From Pseudophaeobacter sp. (GTDB lineage Bacteria; Pseudomonadota; Alphaproteobacteria; Rhodobacterales; Rhodobacteraceae), in contig JALUXC010000024.1 in assembly GCA_027019165.1 (NCBI GenBank), positions 310,001 through 374,000 on the forward strand: a stretch of 64,000 bases of DNA, given 5' to 3'. Below, piece by piece: positions 38,928 through 47,876 of this stretch; position 1 is the first letter of the stretch; the number at the start of each line of letters is the position of its first letter. A model generated the notes under the pieces. It searched no databases and was not told the origin of the DNA. It saw only the letters and a program-made list of their open reading frames with translations. A program made the translations under genes and the position numbers.

Positions 38928-38995
38928 GGCACAGGTCCCCTATAGATTTCCGACGGACTGTAGCTCGCAAGCCGTGCGGACCAAAGTCCTTTGTC

Positions 38996-39019
38996 GCAAA
39001 TTTGCAAACTATTTGCATA
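38996..39019. promoter_or_regulatory. candidate PccR operator ahead of pccB
   Basis: GCAAATTTGC (38996-39005) is a perfect palindrome joined to TTTGCAAA (39001-39008), and TTTGCATA follows at 39012-39019 after CTA. TTTGCAAA repeats are the type of site reported for PccR in Rhodobacter sphaeroides, where two copies are spaced a few bases apart. The centre lies about 80 bases upstream of the pccB start. Exact spacing of the published site is from memory and not checked. Confidence 0.55.
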
Positions 39020-39237
39020 CGATACCTGCAAGTTTGAAAACTCCGCAAAACCTGGGTGAAACCGGCAAAAATCGGCCTGTCCTGAACAAGCAACCCGCGT
39101 CCGGTTTCAAAGACAAAGGCAAATATTCAGCACAATGCGCCACGGCCCCGGACCCGGCGGTGCCAGTGCTGGACCGCACATAGCCCTGTGAAAATGCGCC
39201 AATGGACAAGCCGTCGCAGCTGCACTAGATCCTTGCC

Positions 39238-40449
39238 ATGGCAATTAATTCCGGCGACTCTCGCGCCCCATTTTCACCACCTCATATTGGCACGCTGATC
39301 CTTTTGGCGGGGATTTCCGCGCTGGCCATGAACGTGTTTCTGCCGTCCCTTCCTGGCATGGCAGCCTATTTTGAGGTCGACTATCGCCTCATGCAGCTTT
39401 CCGTTGCGCTCTATCTTGGGGTGAACGCTGTGGTGCAGATCCTCGTTGGTCCGATCTCTGACAAGATGGGGCGCAGACCCGTCATTCTGACCAGTATTGT
39501 TCTCTTTCTGCTGGCGACTTTGGGCTGCATCTTTGCCCCGACCGCAGGCGTTTTTCTGTTCTTCCGTATGGCACAAGCCGCTATTGCAGCCACCATGGTT
39601 CTCAGCCGTGCAGCGGTGCGCGATATCTACGACACCGACAAGGCAGCAAGTATGATCGGCTACGTGACAATGGGAATGGCGGTGGTCCCCATGATCAGCC
39701 CGGCCATTGGCGGCGTTCTCGAGCAAGCCCTTGGATGGCAAGCAAATTTCTGGCTTCTAATCGTGCTCGGCCTGGCCATTTACGTGCTGACCTATTTCGA
39801 TTTCGGCGAAACCGCGCAGAAGAGCGGAAAAACCCTTATTGCCCAGTTTCGCGAATACCCGGAGCTGTTTCGCTCCCCGCGGTTTTGGGGGTACTCCTTG
39901 GCCTCCGGTCTCGCCTCAGGAGCTTTTTTTGCCTACCTCGGCGGCGCGCCTTTTGTGGGCACCCAGGTGTACAAACTGGACCCAGCGGTCCTAGGCATCT
40001 GCTTTTCTGCCCCAGCGGTGGGCTATTTCCTGGGCAACTTTGTCTCGGGTCGCTATTCGACGGCGCTCGGCGTCAACCGGATGGTGCTTTGGGGCTGCAT
40101 CGTGAACGGCGGCGGAGTGGCCGTGTCCATGGTCATCGCACTGGCCGGAATGGACAACCTGTACACCTTCTTTGGCTTCATGACCTTTGTGGGCCTGGGC
40201 AATGGCATGGCAATCCCCAATGCGACTGCTGGCGCAATCTCCGTGCGCCCCCATCTGGCAGGCTCAGCCTCAGGCCTCAGCGGCGCCATCATGATCGGAG
40301 GCGGCGCAGGCCTAAGCGCCATGGCAGGCTGGGTTCTGGTGCCCGGCGCCACGGCGGTGCCTTTGCTGGCCATCATGTTCGTGACCGCGCTCTTGGGCCT
40401 CGCCGCCATAATCATGGTCATCAAACGCGAAAAAACGCTCGGGCTTTGA
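39238..40449 (+). CDS. Bcr/CflA-family multidrug MFS exporter
   Basis: A 403-residue inner-membrane protein with twelve hydrophobic helices in two halves. The motif ISDKMGRRPVIL near residue 75 is the A-motif of MFS exporters (loop 2-3). The Bcr/CflA type is supported by AMNVFLPSLPGMAAYF near residue 28 and VLSRAAVRDIYDTDKA near 120. Some members export drugs or dipeptides such as bicyclomycin. It is divergent from pccB across a 310-base gap and 78 bases upstream of pccR on the plus strand. Confidence 0.88.
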   Translation: MAINSGDSRAPFSPPHIGTLILLAGISALAMNVFLPSLPGMAAYFEVDYRLMQLSVALYLGVNAVVQILVGPISDKMGRRPVILTSIVLFLLATLGCIFAPTAGVFLFFRMAQAAIAATMVLSRAAVRDIYDTDKAASMIGYVTMGMAVVPMISPAIGGVLEQALGWQANFWLLIVLGLAIYVLTYFDFGETAQKSGKTLIAQFREYPELFRSPRFWGYSLASGLASGAFFAYLGGAPFVGTQVYKLDPAVLGICFSAPAVGYFLGNFVSGRYSTALGVNRMVLWGCIVNGGGVAVSMVIALAGMDNLYTFFGFMTFVGLGNGMAIPNATAGAISVRPHLAGSASGLSGAIMIGGGAGLSAMAGWVLVPGATAVPLLAIMFVTALLGLAAIIMVIKREKTLGL

Positions 40450-40480
40450 CCCGGGCGGCTGGCCTCTTGCCGCAACGGAT

Positions 40481-40517
40481 TTGCATTTATACAATGGGCA
40501 CACCCGAGGTTTGCAAA
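40481..40517 (+). promoter_or_regulatory. candidate PccR self-regulatory sites
   Basis: TTTGCAAA is present at 40510-40517, ending ten bases before the pccR ATG and overlapping its AAAGG ribosome binding site. An imperfect dyad TTGCATTTATACAA lies at 40481-40494. The shared TTTGCA bases suggest autoregulation. I cannot say which copies are bound. Confidence 0.5.
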
Positions 40518-40527
40518 GGTATGCCCG

Positions 40528-41916
40528 ATGGCCACCCAGAAACTCTACGCCGGTGCCAAGCTGCGCGAGATGCGTACCCGGCTTGACCTGACCCAAAAGG
40601 CCTTTGCCGCCAAGCTGGGGGTCTCCCTGCCCTATCTCAACCAGATGGAGAACAACAACCGGCCAGTGTCGACAACCGTTGTTCTGGCGCTGGCGCAGGA
40701 ATTCGGGATGGATGTGACCGAGCTGAGCGCCGGTGACAGTGAACGCCTGGTGAGTGACATGCGCGAAGCCATGGCCGATCCGGTCTTTGCGGACGATCCC
40801 CCGCCGCTCGCGGATTTGCGCCTCACGGCCTCCAATGCCCCAGCCCTGGCGCGGGCCTTTCTGACGTTGCACCGAGCCTATCGCCAGACACACGAGCGGC
40901 TTGCTTCCCTTGATGAGGCACTGGGGCGCGAGGACGCCCGCATTCAGGCCAGCCCCTGGGAAGAGGTGCGCGATTTCTTTCACTACTGCGACAATTACAT
41001 CGACGCCGTGGACCGTGCGGCCGAGCGGTTCGCGGGAGAAGCCGATGTCCGGACAGCCGCGTTATCCGCACTGGAAACGGCAGGGATTACCGTTCAGATG
41101 GCGGAGATGACCGGGCTGCGCGGCTATGATGCCGCAAGCAAGACGCTGCGCCTGTCGAACAGAACCGCACCCTCAACCCAGGTTTTCCAGCTGCTTTTGC
41201 AAGTGGCCTTGCTGGCTCAGAACGATCTGTTGGAAGCGACCCTCGATTTTGCGCGTTTTCAGACAAGCGAGGCTCGCGCCATCGCCAAAATCGGTCTGGC
41301 CAATTACTTTGCCGGGGCTGCGCTTATGCCCTACGCGCGCTTCCTGTCTGCCGCGCAGGACTGCCGCCACGATCTTGAGCTGCTCGCCACTCGGTTTGGC
41401 GCCTCCATCGAGCAGGTGGCCCACCGCCTTTCCACCCTGCAGCGCCCCGGAGCCAAGGGCATTCCGTTTTTCTTTGTGCGGGTGGATCAGGCCGGAACGA
41501 TCACCAAACGCCATTCGGCAACGCGTCTGCAGTTTGCCCGCTTTGGCGGGGCCTGTCCCTTGTGGAACGTGCACCGCGCCTTTGAAACACCAGGCCGGTT
41601 CCTGCGCCAGCTTGCGGAAACCCCGGATGGTGTCCGCTACATCTCATTGGCGCGCGATGTGTCGAAACCGGGAGGATCCTTTGGGTCGCCAGTGCGGCGC
41701 TATGCCATTGCCTTGGGCTGCGAGGTGCGCCATGCGGACGCTCTGGTCTATGCCGACAGTCTGGACGTGACCAATGCATCAGCCTATGAGCCGATCGGCA
41801 TCTCCTGCCGTATTTGCGAGCGCAAAGACTGCCACCAGCGTTCCGTCCCGCCACTGGAACGGCGCCTCAGCATCGATGCAAATGCGCGCGGCGTATTGCC
41901 ATACGAAGTCAGCTGA
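40528..41916 (+). CDS. pccR: PccR/ScfR-type XRE transcriptional regulator of propionyl-CoA assimilation
   Basis: A 462-residue member of the short-chain fatty acyl-CoA regulator group. An N-terminal Cro/C1 helix-turn-helix (about 10-65, KAFAAKLGVSLPYLNQMENNNRP) is followed by a helical ImmA/IrrE-like region around 150-330 in which no HExxH is seen (a degenerate relative of the protease), and by a C-terminal half with cysteines at CRICERKDCHQRS near 430. In Rhodobacter sphaeroides the homologue PccR activates propionyl-CoA genes in response to acyl-CoA. The start is ATG with an AAAGG at eight bases. Its location beside pccA/pccB and the TTTGCAAA sites support the name. Confidence 0.87.
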   Translation: MATQKLYAGAKLREMRTRLDLTQKAFAAKLGVSLPYLNQMENNNRPVSTTVVLALAQEFGMDVTELSAGDSERLVSDMREAMADPVFADDPPPLADLRLTASNAPALARAFLTLHRAYRQTHERLASLDEALGREDARIQASPWEEVRDFFHYCDNYIDAVDRAAERFAGEADVRTAALSALETAGITVQMAEMTGLRGYDAASKTLRLSNRTAPSTQVFQLLLQVALLAQNDLLEATLDFARFQTSEARAIAKIGLANYFAGAALMPYARFLSAAQDCRHDLELLATRFGASIEQVAHRLSTLQRPGAKGIPFFFVRVDQAGTITKRHSATRLQFARFGGACPLWNVHRAFETPGRFLRQLAETPDGVRYISLARDVSKPGGSFGSPVRRYAIALGCEVRHADALVYADSLDVTNASAYEPIGISCRICERKDCHQRSVPPLERRLSIDANARGVLPYEVS

Positions 41917-41925
41917 ACAAGAAAA

Positions 41926-41946
41926 GGGGCCCGCTCCGCGGACCCC
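41926..41946. terminator. bidirectional terminator between pccR and ydcH
   Basis: GGGG-C-CCGC (41926-41934) pairs with GCGG-A-CCCC (41938-41946) around a TCC loop, ten bases after the pccR stop. On the minus strand TTTTC follows the stem, so it is an intrinsic terminator for the convergent small gene; on the plus strand there is no T-run. Confidence 0.65.
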
Positions 41947-41973
41947 GATCACCCCTTACCGAAAATCCAAAGA

Positions 41974-42213
41974 TCACGCCTTGGCCAGAATGCCCCAGAT
42001 CTCATCCTTTAGGGCTGCGCGTTTCTTGCGCATCTCGACCTCTGCCAACTCCTCGACCGGCTCGACGTTGGTTTCCGCGCGGTGCACAGCACGGTTGATC
42101 TCGTGATACTCATCCGCCAGCTTGGCAAAATGGGCATCCGACTGTTTCAAAGCACTGATTACGCTGACTTTGTCGGGGAATTCTTCAGCCAGTTCATGCG
42201 GTGTATTGGACAT
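41974..42213 (-). CDS. YdcH/DUF465-family small protein
   Basis: A 79-residue helical protein with the DUF465 core VISALKQSDAHFAKLADEY, then RAVHRAETNVEP and RKKRAALKDEIWGIL, two antiparallel helices. These are abundant conserved proteins of alphaproteobacteria and enterics; function is not settled. AGGAGC six bases before the ATG at 42213 fixes the start within a longer frame. It is convergent with pccR and lies downstream of betA. Confidence 0.82.
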   Translation of the reverse strand: MSNTPHELAEEFPDKVSVISALKQSDAHFAKLADEYHEINRAVHRAETNVEPVEELAEVEMRKKRAALKDEIWGILAKA

Positions 42214-42336
42214 CTGTTCGCTCCTTTTCTGGTGTCTCCCAGACCCTAGACAGGGTTCTGACAGGCCACTTTGACCGGGATCAAATGCGCAAAAGAAAGA
42301 TGCGTTTTCTGACTTCCGACCGGAGTGAGGCACATC

Positions 42337-43992
42337 CTACCTTTGGCTGCTCTGCCAATCGGGGTGGAACCAGGGCTGTGCATTCGATGACGCAAGGCGC
42401 CGGCCGAGAATGTGATCCGAGGCTTTTTCCCCGGTCATGATCGAGGGTCCGTTAAGGTTGCCATTGGTGATCCGAGGAAAGATCGAACTGTCGGCAACCC
42501 GCAGCCCGTCAACACCGATCACCCGGCACTCCGGGTCAACCACCGCCATAGGATCATCTGCCGCGCCCATCTTGCAGGTGCCGCAGGGATGATAGGCGCT
42601 TTCCGCATGTTCCCGGATGAACCCGTCGATTTCGTCATCCGTTTGCAGGGCGTCACCCGGCTGTATCTCATGTTTGACGAAGGGTTTCATCGCATCCTGA
42701 GCAAAGATCTCTCGCGTCAAACGCACACATTTGCGGAAGTCGATCCAGTCCTGTTCGGTCGACATGTAGTTGAAAAAGATGCGCGGATCCTCCTTTGGAT
42801 CAGCCGAGTTGAGCGTGACTTCCCCGCGCGAGGGCGATCGCATCGGCCCCACATGCGCCTGAAAGCCGTGACCCTCTGCCGCTGCCTGCCCGTCATAGCG
42901 CACCGCGATGGGCAAGAAGTGATACTGGATATCCGGATAATCCACCCCCTTGTCCGAGCGAATAAAGGCCGCGCTTTCGAATTGGTTCGAGGCGCCGAGT
43001 CCGGTCTTTGTAAAGAGCCACTGCGCCCCGACCAGCGCCTTTCCGAACAGATTCCAGTACTTGTAGAGCGTGATCGGCTGTTTTGAGGCGAACTGGAAAT
43101 AGAACTCCAGATGGTCCTGCAGGTTTTGTCCAACTCCCGGACGGTCTGCGATCACATCAATCCCATGCTCTGCCAGGTGGGCTGCTGGGCCAATCCCCGA
43201 GAGCATCAGCAGCTTGGGCGAGTTCAGCGAAGAAGCTGACAGGATTACCTCGGCATTGGCGCGGATGACCTCGACCTTGCCGCCGCGCTCGATCTCCACG
43301 CCGACGGCGCGGCCATCCTCGATCACCACCTTGCGAGCAAGGCCCCGGATCAGGTTACAGTTCTCGCGCTTCAAGGCCGGTTTCAGATAGGCATTGGCGG
43401 CAGACCAGCGCTGGCCTTTGTAGACGGTCATTTCCATGGGGCCAAAGCCCTCTTGCTGCTCGCCATTATAATCGGAAGTGACCGGATAGCCCGCCTGTTG
43501 GCCAGCGGTTACAAAGGCATCATGCAGCGGGTTATCGCGCGGGCCACGCGTTACATGCAGCGGGCCGTCGGAGCCGCGCCAGTCAGGATCACCACCATGG
43601 CCGCGGTCATCCCAGCATTCCATCCGCTTGAAATAAGGGAGAACATCGGCATAGGACCAGCCCGCCGCGCCGGTTGCTGACCAGTGATTGTAATCTCCCG
43701 CATGCCCGCGCACATAGACCATCCCGTTGATCGAGGACGAGCCGCCAATCACCTTGCCGCGCGGGGTCACCAGTTGGCGGTTGTTGAGATGCGGCTCGGG
43801 CACGGATTTGTACCCCCAATCATAGAGCGACATGTTCATCGGGTAGGACAGCGCACCCGGCATCTGGATAAAAGGCCCCGCATCGCTGCCGCCGTGTTCG
43901 ATCACCAGGACGGACTTGCCAGCCTCCGACAGGCGGTAGGCCATGGCACAACCGGCGCTGCCGGCTCCAACGATTACATAATCAGCTTTCAT
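42337..43992 (-). CDS. betA: choline dehydrogenase (BetA)
   Basis: A 551-residue GMC flavoenzyme oxidising choline to betaine aldehyde, and aldehyde to betaine in part, likely membrane-associated. FAD is bound by [16 protein letters not shown] (GxGxxG at 7-12); GMC signatures are [18 protein letters not shown] near 80 and [18 protein letters not shown] near residue 255. The active-site pair is in [13 protein letters not shown] (H near 466) and [14 protein letters not shown] (N near 509). GGAGAC precedes the ATG. It follows betB after 112 bases holding a large hairpin, giving the order betC-betB-betA. Confidence 0.95.
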   Translation of the reverse strand: MKADYVIVGAGSAGCAMAYRLSEAGKSVLVIEHGGSDAGPFIQMPGALSYPMNMSLYDWGYKSVPEPHLNNRQLVTPRGKVIGGSSSINGMVYVRGHAGDYNHWSATGAAGWSYADVLPYFKRMECWDDRGHGGDPDWRGSDGPLHVTRGPRDNPLHDAFVTAGQQAGYPVTSDYNGEQQEGFGPMEMTVYKGQRWSAANAYLKPALKRENCNLIRGLARKVVIEDGRAVGVEIERGGKVEVIRANAEVILSASSLNSPKLLMLSGIGPAAHLAEHGIDVIADRPGVGQNLQDHLEFYFQFASKQPITLYKYWNLFGKALVGAQWLFTKTGLGASNQFESAAFIRSDKGVDYPDIQYHFLPIAVRYDGQAAAEGHGFQAHVGPMRSPSRGEVTLNSADPKEDPRIFFNYMSTEQDWIDFRKCVRLTREIFAQDAMKPFVKHEIQPGDALQTDDEIDGFIREHAESAYHPCGTCKMGAADDPMAVVDPECRVIGVDGLRVADSSIFPRITNGNLNGPSIMTGEKASDHILGRRLASSNAQPWFHPDWQSSQR

Positions 43993-44051
43993 CGCGTGTC
44001 TCCATCACCGGCACAAGGCCGTAGAGGGGTTTCTTTCACTCTCGCCACATG

Positions 44052-44106
44052 GACTGCCCTTCCGGGCAACGGGGCGGGCGGGTGGGCGTTGACCGGAAGG
44101 GCAGTC
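44052..44106 (-). other. 14-bp perfect hairpin at the betB-betA junction
   Basis: GACTGCCCTTCCGG (44052-44065) pairs perfectly with CCGGAAGGGCAGTC (44093-44106); inside, CAAC (44067-44070) can pair with GTTG (44088-44091). The stem reaches into the betB stop codon (44105-44107) and leaves the betA start 60 bases away. No T-run follows. It may reduce betA relative to betB, mark a processing site, or shield the betB message end. Confidence 0.7.
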
Positions 44107-45562
44107 AGAACGCCGCTTCCACATCGCCCATGCGCACATAGACGGATTTCACCTGACTGAAGTGCTTGATCGCCTCCTTGGAATTCTCACGCCCCACGCC
44201 CGAGGCCTTCACCCCACCAAAGGGCGCCTCGACCGGCGCATCGTTGTAGGAGTTGATGAAGCAACTCCCGGCCTCCAGCTGGCCAATCACCCGGTGTGCA
44301 CGGGTGAAATCCTTGGTGAAAACACCAGCGGACAGGCCAAATTCCGTGTCATTGGCGCGGGCGATTACATCGGCCTCATCCTCGAACTCCAAGACGGACA
44401 TGACGGGGCCAAAGATTTCTTCGCGGGCGATCACCATATCGTCAGTGACATCGGCAAAGACCGTCGGCTCGATGAAATAGCCATCCATATCAGCACGTTT
44501 ACCGCCGCAGATCAGACGCGCACCTTCTTCTTTGCCCTTCTCGATATAGCCCAGAACGATCTCCATCTGCCGCTCCGACACCATGGGGCCAAAGTTCGTC
44601 GCCTCATCCTGCGGATCGCCCAGAACCGCACCGCCGACACGTTCTGCCAGGCGGGCGAGGAACTTTTCCTTGATGTCCTTGTGCACAAAGACGCGTGTGC
44701 CGTTCGAGCAGACCTGCCCCGAGGAGTAGAAATTGCCGTTGATTGCGCCGCCCACGGCATTGTCGATGTCAGCGTCCTCAAAGACGATCAGCGGCGACTT
44801 GCCGCCCAGCTCCATGGTGACATGTTTCATGCCCTCGGCAGCAGCCGCATAGACCTTTTTGCCCGTAGGCACGGAACCGGTGAGCGAGACCTTGTCGACG
44901 CGCGGATCGGTGACCAGCGCGCCGCCAACCTCTCCCATCCCTTGAATGACGTTGTAGACGCCTGCGGGCAGACCCGCCTCATGCAGGATTTCAGCGACCT
45001 TCAATGCGCACAGCGGCGTGGTCTCAGACGGTTTGAATACCATGGCGTTGCCGCAGGCGAGCGCCGGTGCGCCCTTCCAGCAGGCGATCTGCGTCGGGTA
45101 ATTCCAGGCCCCGATCCCGACGCACAGGCCCAGCGGCTCGCGCACCGTATAGACCCAGTCTTCGCCCAAGGGGATATGTTCTCCGGTCAGGCTGCCGGCA
45201 AGGCCGCCAAAATACTCCAGCGCATCGGCGCCGGAAGTCGCATCGGCAATCAGCGTTTCCTGCAGCGGCTTGCCCGTATCATAGGTTTCCAGCACCGAGA
45301 GTTCATGATTGCACTCTCGCATGATATCGGCAGCGCGGCGCAGGATGCGGCCGCGTTCGGTTCCGGTCATCTTGGCCCAGGTCTTTTGCGCTTCTTTGGC
45401 AGAGGCCAAAGCGCGTTCCACGATCTCGGGCGTCGCGGCATAGACGGTGGCGATCTCTTCGCCGGTCGCGGCATAGATCACCGGGATCGGCGTACCGCTG
45501 GTGTCCTCGACATATTCACCGTTGATGAAATGGCTGGCTTTGGGCTGTGCGGGATGTGTCAT
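44105..45562 (-). CDS. betB: betaine aldehyde dehydrogenase (BetB)
   Basis: A 485-residue NAD(P)-dependent aldehyde dehydrogenase turning betaine aldehyde into glycine betaine. Motifs: cofactor loop [11 protein letters not shown] near residue 230, the general base glutamate in MELGGKSP near 252, and the nucleophilic cysteine in [13 protein letters not shown] near 285. [20 protein letters not shown] near 157 fits the betaine type. The start ATG has AGAGAG three bases upstream. It is 27 bases after betC's stop, in one operon with betC and betA. Confidence 0.95.
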   Translation of the reverse strand: MTHPAQPKASHFINGEYVEDTSGTPIPVIYAATGEEIATVYAATPEIVERALASAKEAQKTWAKMTGTERGRILRRAADIMRECNHELSVLETYDTGKPLQETLIADATSGADALEYFGGLAGSLTGEHIPLGEDWVYTVREPLGLCVGIGAWNYPTQIACWKGAPALACGNAMVFKPSETTPLCALKVAEILHEAGLPAGVYNVIQGMGEVGGALVTDPRVDKVSLTGSVPTGKKVYAAAAEGMKHVTMELGGKSPLIVFEDADIDNAVGGAINGNFYSSGQVCSNGTRVFVHKDIKEKFLARLAERVGGAVLGDPQDEATNFGPMVSERQMEIVLGYIEKGKEEGARLICGGKRADMDGYFIEPTVFADVTDDMVIAREEIFGPVMSVLEFEDEADVIARANDTEFGLSAGVFTKDFTRAHRVIGQLEAGSCFINSYNDAPVEAPFGGVKASGVGRENSKEAIKHFSQVKSVYVRMGDVEAAF

Positions 45563-45589
45563 GCTCTCTACCGATCTGAAAGGGTGTTG

Positions 45590-47098
45590 TCATTCGCCGC
45601 GCGGAAAGCGGGCGTTCTCCTCAACCACGTTGAGGTCCATGTGATTGCGCATGTAGCGCTCCGAAGCTTTTTGCAGCGGCTGGTAGTCCCAGGGGTAATA
45701 GCCGCCTTGGCGCAGCGCCTCGTAAACGACCCAGCGGCGGGCCTGGCTGGCGCGCACGTCGGCGTCAAAGCGGGCCAGGTCCCAGCGTGCCTCGGATTTG
45801 GCGCGAAGGGATTGCAGCGTTCCGGCATGGGCCGGATCGTCGGCCAGATTTTGGAGTTCGTGCGGGTCGGCTTCCAGATCGAACAGCTGATCGGGGTCCA
45901 GCGCGCATCGGTTGTACTTCCACTTGCCGTAACGCAGCGAGACCAGCGGTGCATAGGACGCCTCTGCCGCATATTCGATCGTGACAGGCGTTGAACGCTC
46001 CTTCCCCTTCGCCAGCGGCACCAGGTTTTCGCCATCGGTCCAGGGCTCGATCTCCGCCAGGTCCAACCCGGCCAGCGCCCCCAAAGTGGGCGTTACATCC
46101 AGCGTGGAGACGGGCGCATCAATACGGCCTGCGGGCAGGTCCGGCGCGCTGATCATAAGGGGTACGCGCGACGAGCCTTCAAAGAAGCTCATCTTGAACC
46201 AGAGGCCCCGCTCTCCGAGCATATCGCCGTGGTCCGAGACGAACAGGATGATCGCCTCCTGCCGCGTGGTTTCCAGCACCTCCAGGATCTCACCGATCTT
46301 GTCATCCAGGTATGAGATATTGGCGAAGTAGGCCCGGCGCGAACGGCGAATGTCATCTTCGGTGATGTCAAAGCTGCGCCAGTCGTTGGCATCAAAAATG
46401 CGCTGTGAATGGGCGTCGTGCTCCGCGTAGTCCATCGCCGGGACCTCGGGCAGCAGATGCTCGCAATCCTCGTAAAGATCCCAGTATTTCTTACGCGCGA
46501 CATAGGGATCATGCGGGTGGGTAAAGCTGACGGTCATCCCCCAGGGCCGGTCGTCCTTGCCGCGGGCCAGATCGTACAATTTGGCCTTGGCGTGATAGGC
46601 GACCTCGTCATCATACTCCATCTGGTTGGAGATTTCCGCCACCCCTGCCCCGGTGACCGAGCCCATGTTGTGATACCACCAGTCGATCCGCTCTCCGGGT
46701 TTACGATAATCCGGCGTCCAGCCGAAATCGGCCGGGTAGATGTCGGTGGTCAGGCGCTCCTCAAACCCATGAAGCTGATCAGGGCCGACAAAATGCATCT
46801 TGCCGCTGAGGCAGGTGTAATAGCCTGCGCGGCGCAGATGGTGCGCGTAGGTCGGGATATCGCTGCGGAATTCAGCGGCGTTGTCATAGACCCCGGTCCG
46901 CGATGGCAGCTGCCCAGACATGAAACTGGCACGTCCCGGCGCACAAAGCGGCGAGGCCGTATAGGCATTCGCAAATCGGGTCGACCGCGCCGCCAGCTTC
47001 TTGAGGTTCGGCGCATGCAGCCAGTCCGCAGGCCCATCGGGGAACAGCGTTCCATTCAACTGATCCACCATCAGGATCAGAATATTGGGTGCAGACAT
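45590..47098 (-). CDS. betC: choline-sulfatase (BetC)
   Basis: A 502-residue sulfatase releasing choline and sulfate from choline-O-sulfate. C52 in SPLCAPGRASFMSG is the CxPxR site converted to formylglycine, and N-terminal LILMVDQLNG and SDHGDMLGERGLW (near 290) bring metal-binding aspartates. AGGAGAAC precedes the ATG at 47098; the frame to 47137 is not supported. The enzyme lets the cell use choline sulfate as betaine, sulfur and carbon source. It is the first gene of the bet operon and divergent from betI. Confidence 0.94.
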   Translation of the reverse strand: MSAPNILILMVDQLNGTLFPDGPADWLHAPNLKKLAARSTRFANAYTASPLCAPGRASFMSGQLPSRTGVYDNAAEFRSDIPTYAHHLRRAGYYTCLSGKMHFVGPDQLHGFEERLTTDIYPADFGWTPDYRKPGERIDWWYHNMGSVTGAGVAEISNQMEYDDEVAYHAKAKLYDLARGKDDRPWGMTVSFTHPHDPYVARKKYWDLYEDCEHLLPEVPAMDYAEHDAHSQRIFDANDWRSFDITEDDIRRSRRAYFANISYLDDKIGEILEVLETTRQEAIILFVSDHGDMLGERGLWFKMSFFEGSSRVPLMISAPDLPAGRIDAPVSTLDVTPTLGALAGLDLAEIEPWTDGENLVPLAKGKERSTPVTIEYAAEASYAPLVSLRYGKWKYNRCALDPDQLFDLEADPHELQNLADDPAHAGTLQSLRAKSEARWDLARFDADVRASQARRWVVYEALRQGGYYPWDYQPLQKASERYMRNHMDLNVVEENARFPRGE

Positions 47099-47208
47099 CT
47101 GCGTTCTCCTGAGCTTCGCGTCGTGGCACGCACGCAAAGATGCGCCGCCATTATCTGTCGGACCGTGAAGTACCTATCACGTCCCGCCTCCAAGCCAAAC
47201 ATTTTTTA

Positions 47209-47247
47209 AACCGCTATACAACTTTTAAAATAGACATAACAGCGGTT
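47209..47247. promoter_or_regulatory. candidate BetI operator in the betC-betI gap
   Basis: AACCGCT (47209-47215) and AGCGGTT (47241-47247) form a perfect inverted repeat, 25 bases apart, with TTTTAAA repeated at both sides of the centre (47204-47210 and 47223-47229). It lies 34 bases ahead of betI and about 110 ahead of betC, so it suits a TetR-type repressor or a double operator. Confidence 0.55.
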
Positions 47248-47280
47248 GAAACCGGCGCCCATGTACCGCAAAACTGCGGC

Positions 47281-47856
47281 ATGGGCAGAAAACGCATCCG
47301 AGACATCCGCAATGAAGAGTTGATCGAAGCCACCATCGTGGCCGTGCACAAGCGCGGCTATGGTGTTGTGACAATGGCAGAGATCGCCGCCGAAGCCGGT
47401 GCCTCGGCCGCGTCGATCAACTATTACTTTGGGTCAAAAGAAGGGCTGATGGAAGCCACCATGCGGCATCTGTTGCGCAAGCTGCGGCGCGCGATGGTTG
47501 AGGGCTATGGGCAAGCCAGAACGCCAAAAGAGCGCCTTTATGCCGTCATGGACGCCAACTTTTCGGACGATCTATTCACCGTGCCGCAATGCAGTCTCTG
47601 GATGCAGTTCTGGGCCAGCGCGCCTTATTCACCGCGTCTGTCGCGGCTGCACCGGATCAACCGCGCGCGGGTGCGCAGCCATTTCCTGGCAGAGCTGCGG
47701 CGCCTGGTGCCCGAGGCGCGCGTAGAAACCGCCCGTCAGGCGCTGCAATGCTATATGGACGGCGTCTGGCTTCAAACCGCGCAGACCGAAGGCAGCGTGG
47801 ATCCAAAAGCCGCCCGCGCCGCAGCGCATCGGGTCGTGGATATGGCTCTGTCCTAA
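47281..47856 (+). CDS. betI: BetI, TetR-family choline-responsive repressor
   Basis: A 191-residue TetR-type regulator. The helix-turn-helix is at 10-55 (LIEATIVAVHKRGYGVVTMAEIAAEAGASAASINYYFGSK, with NYYFGSKEGL typical of BetI); the C-terminal half binds choline, releasing the operator. The ATG at 47281 gives the usual length; the frame extends 141 bases upstream but that part carries no domain. It is divergent from betC over 182 bases that hold an inverted repeat. Confidence 0.9.
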   Translation: MGRKRIRDIRNEELIEATIVAVHKRGYGVVTMAEIAAEAGASAASINYYFGSKEGLMEATMRHLLRKLRRAMVEGYGQARTPKERLYAVMDANFSDDLFTVPQCSLWMQFWASAPYSPRLSRLHRINRARVRSHFLAELRRLVPEARVETARQALQCYMDGVWLQTAQTEGSVDPKAARAAAHRVVDMALS

Positions 47857-47876
47857 AGGCGCACCGCGCGGGTCGC

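Noticed and set aside
44162-45994. 610-codon plus-strand frame opposite betB and betC
   Set aside because: Shadow of the BetB and BetC genes; no motif, no ribosome binding site and it crosses two real genes.
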